From NCBI RefSeq assembly GCF_007991635.1, contig NZ_BJYS01000001.1:416626-480625 (forward strand): 64,000 nt of DNA, written 5' to 3'. Source of the DNA: Adhaeribacter aerolatus (GTDB taxonomy: Bacteria > Bacteroidota > Bacteroidia > Cytophagales > Hymenobacteraceae). Under the pieces are notes generated by a model. The model was not told where the DNA came from. It saw nothing but the letters and a program-made list of their open reading frames with translations, and ran no database searches. This document shows, one piece after another, positions 63,004 through 64,000 of the stretch; the first letter of the stretch is position 1; the number at the start of each line of letters is the position of its first letter. The translations under genes were made by a program, and so were the position numbers.

Positions 63004-63996
63004 ATGAAATCATTAAATAAAATATTACCCCTAGCCTTCTTATGCCTGGGCTTAAGCGCGTGTTTAGACGAAGAAGATCCGCTAACCGGCAGAGATACGG
63101 AAGCATCACCAAACCTGATTGAGTTTTACTCCGAAGACCCGGCCGAGCATCCTTCCGCAGAACGTATTTACACGGAAGTTACTAAATCTTTTGAAATAGT
63201 CCCGGAAGCGAATTTTGATGTAGTAATAAGTTATTCCGGAAAAAATAATGCGCCAGAAGATATTGTTGTAGGTGTAAAAGTGGACGAAGCCGCACTAAAA
63301 GCTTTTAACAATAAGATAATAGCCGATGCAAGAGAAGCAGCCATGGCAGGCATTGAAGATCCGGACGAGGCGAAAGAAGCTGCCGATGATGCAGAAGCCC
63401 ATGCAGATGTTTACGACATGATGCCTGCTAATCTGTATTCTGTACCAAGTGAGATAACCATAAAAAGAGGAGAAAGAAGAGCAACATTACCTATTACGGT
63501 AAAGCCTGCCCTTTTTGATTTTGCATTTAAATATGGGCTACCACTTACAATTACTACCGCCTCACAAGGAGTTATAAGTGGTAATTTTAGTACGGTAATT
63601 TATAGTATTGGCGCAAAAAACAAGTACGATGGTATTTATACTATACAAGCCGGAAGTAATATTACCAGAAATACCGCAACAGGCCCGGATCCGTCATTAT
63701 CTGGTGACCCAGCCGGAGAAGATATAGCTTTAGTTACCCTTAGTGCTAATACGGTAAGTTTTGAGCCAGTTTGGGCTAATGGTACCTCAATAGGAGGTAT
63801 TGATAATACTATTCTTCGGATAAATCCGGACAATACCGTTACGGTAACATCTTCAAATCCTAGCCTAAAAAATACGCCTGGTAAAGAAAATAAATATGAC
63901 CCTGCAACCAAGACATTCACCATTAATATTGACTGGGGATCGGGAGCTGCCACCAGGGTTCTTAATTATGTAATGAAGTATAATAAATCGAGATAA
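63004..63996 (+). CDS. DUF1735-type surface lipoprotein (locus 3)
   Basis: The 330-residue protein has a lipoprotein signal ending CLGLSAC (Cys20). Residues about 35-185 resemble DUF1735 (ITIKRGERRATLPITV, Glu/Asp-rich helical insert near 110-140). The C-terminal half is beta-rich from KYDGIYTIQAGSN and ends YVMKYNKSR with a TAA inside the window. Such lipoproteins are common accessory glycan- or protein-binding subunits next to SusC/SusD-like_2 pairs. It is probably the third gene of locus 3 and is complete. Confidence 0.88.
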   Translation: MKSLNKILPLAFLCLGLSACLDEEDPLTGRDTEASPNLIEFYSEDPAEHPSAERIYTEVTKSFEIVPEANFDVVISYSGKNNAPEDIVVGVKVDEAALKAFNNKIIADAREAAMAGIEDPDEAKEAADDAEAHADVYDMMPANLYSVPSEITIKRGERRATLPITVKPALFDFAFKYGLPLTITTASQGVISGNFSTVIYSIGAKNKYDGIYTIQAGSNITRNTATGPDPSLSGDPAGEDIALVTLSANTVSFEPVWANGTSIGGIDNTILRINPDNTVTVTSSNPSLKNTPGKENKYDPATKTFTINIDWGSGAATRVLNYVMKYNKSR

Positions 63997-64000
63997 CTTA

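Noticed and set aside
1..64000. CRISPR arrays, tRNA genes, rRNA genes and insertion sequences
   Set aside because: None was recognised by eye; no regular repeat-spacer arrays, cloverleaf-like folds or transposase motifs were seen.

Overview
The window looks like a chromosomal segment of a Bacteroidota bacterium, most likely order Cytophagales near Hymenobacteraceae (an Adhaeribacter/Rufibacter-like organism; the genus is an inference). The supporting signs are three SusC/SusD outer-membrane pairs, a type IX secretion C-terminal sorting domain, Bacteroidota -7 boxes of the form TAnnTTTG, and AT-rich intergenic DNA with few Shine-Dalgarno sequences. No tRNA, rRNA, CRISPR array, transposase or prophage gene was seen.

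Layout. 0.3-8 kb: a small secreted protein, a PAS-LuxR regulator, a secreted protein with a duplicated beta domain, and a large secreted S8-like peptidase with SprB-type repeats. 8-10.2 kb: the divergent heme genes hemA and hemJ. 10.2-10.75 kb: a 299-bp element with 72-bp inverted arms. 10.7-15.3 kb: a leftward signalling cluster (tandem FixL-type PAS kinase, single-domain response regulator, REC-histidine kinase, REC-Crp/Fnr regulator), divergent from a universal stress protein. 16.8-23.2 kb: sulfur assimilation in two arms, leftward rhodanese-cysH-SDR epimerase and rightward cysC-cysD-cysN, with cysQ between them. 23.4-29 kb: a CheY-like protein and sbcD-sbcC. 29-36.8 kb: acetyltransferase, stress protein, HNH protein, MFS transporter, lipoprotein hydrolase, histidine phosphatase and GH76-like enzyme. 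37-46.7 kb: a rightward housekeeping run (hemE, NUDIX, plsC-like, gatC, TPR membrane protein, ABC ATPase, cobalamin adenosyltransferase, ilvE, prfB with programmed frameshift). 47-64 kb: three SusC/SusD loci, the last followed by a DUF1735-type lipoprotein.

The most notable signal is upstream of the rhodanese-cysH operon. A -7 box precedes a 33-codon ORF containing Cys-Cys-Cys-Cys-Met and a further Cys. It is followed by a strong intrinsic terminator before the first structural gene. The end of the leader ORF can form a 17-bp helix with the 5' half of that terminator. This is the architecture of a ribosome-mediated attenuator that senses cysteine supply for sulfate reduction. The cysC product in the opposite arm also ends in Cys-Cys-Cys and is followed by a hairpin before cysD.

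Other leads are the conserved FixL heme-contact His and Arg in both PAS domains of one kinase, a Glu where subtilases have the catalytic His, near-identical 5' ends of two susC genes, and predicted leaderless starts for hemE and the plsC-like gene. Everything was read by eye; no database search or folding program was run.
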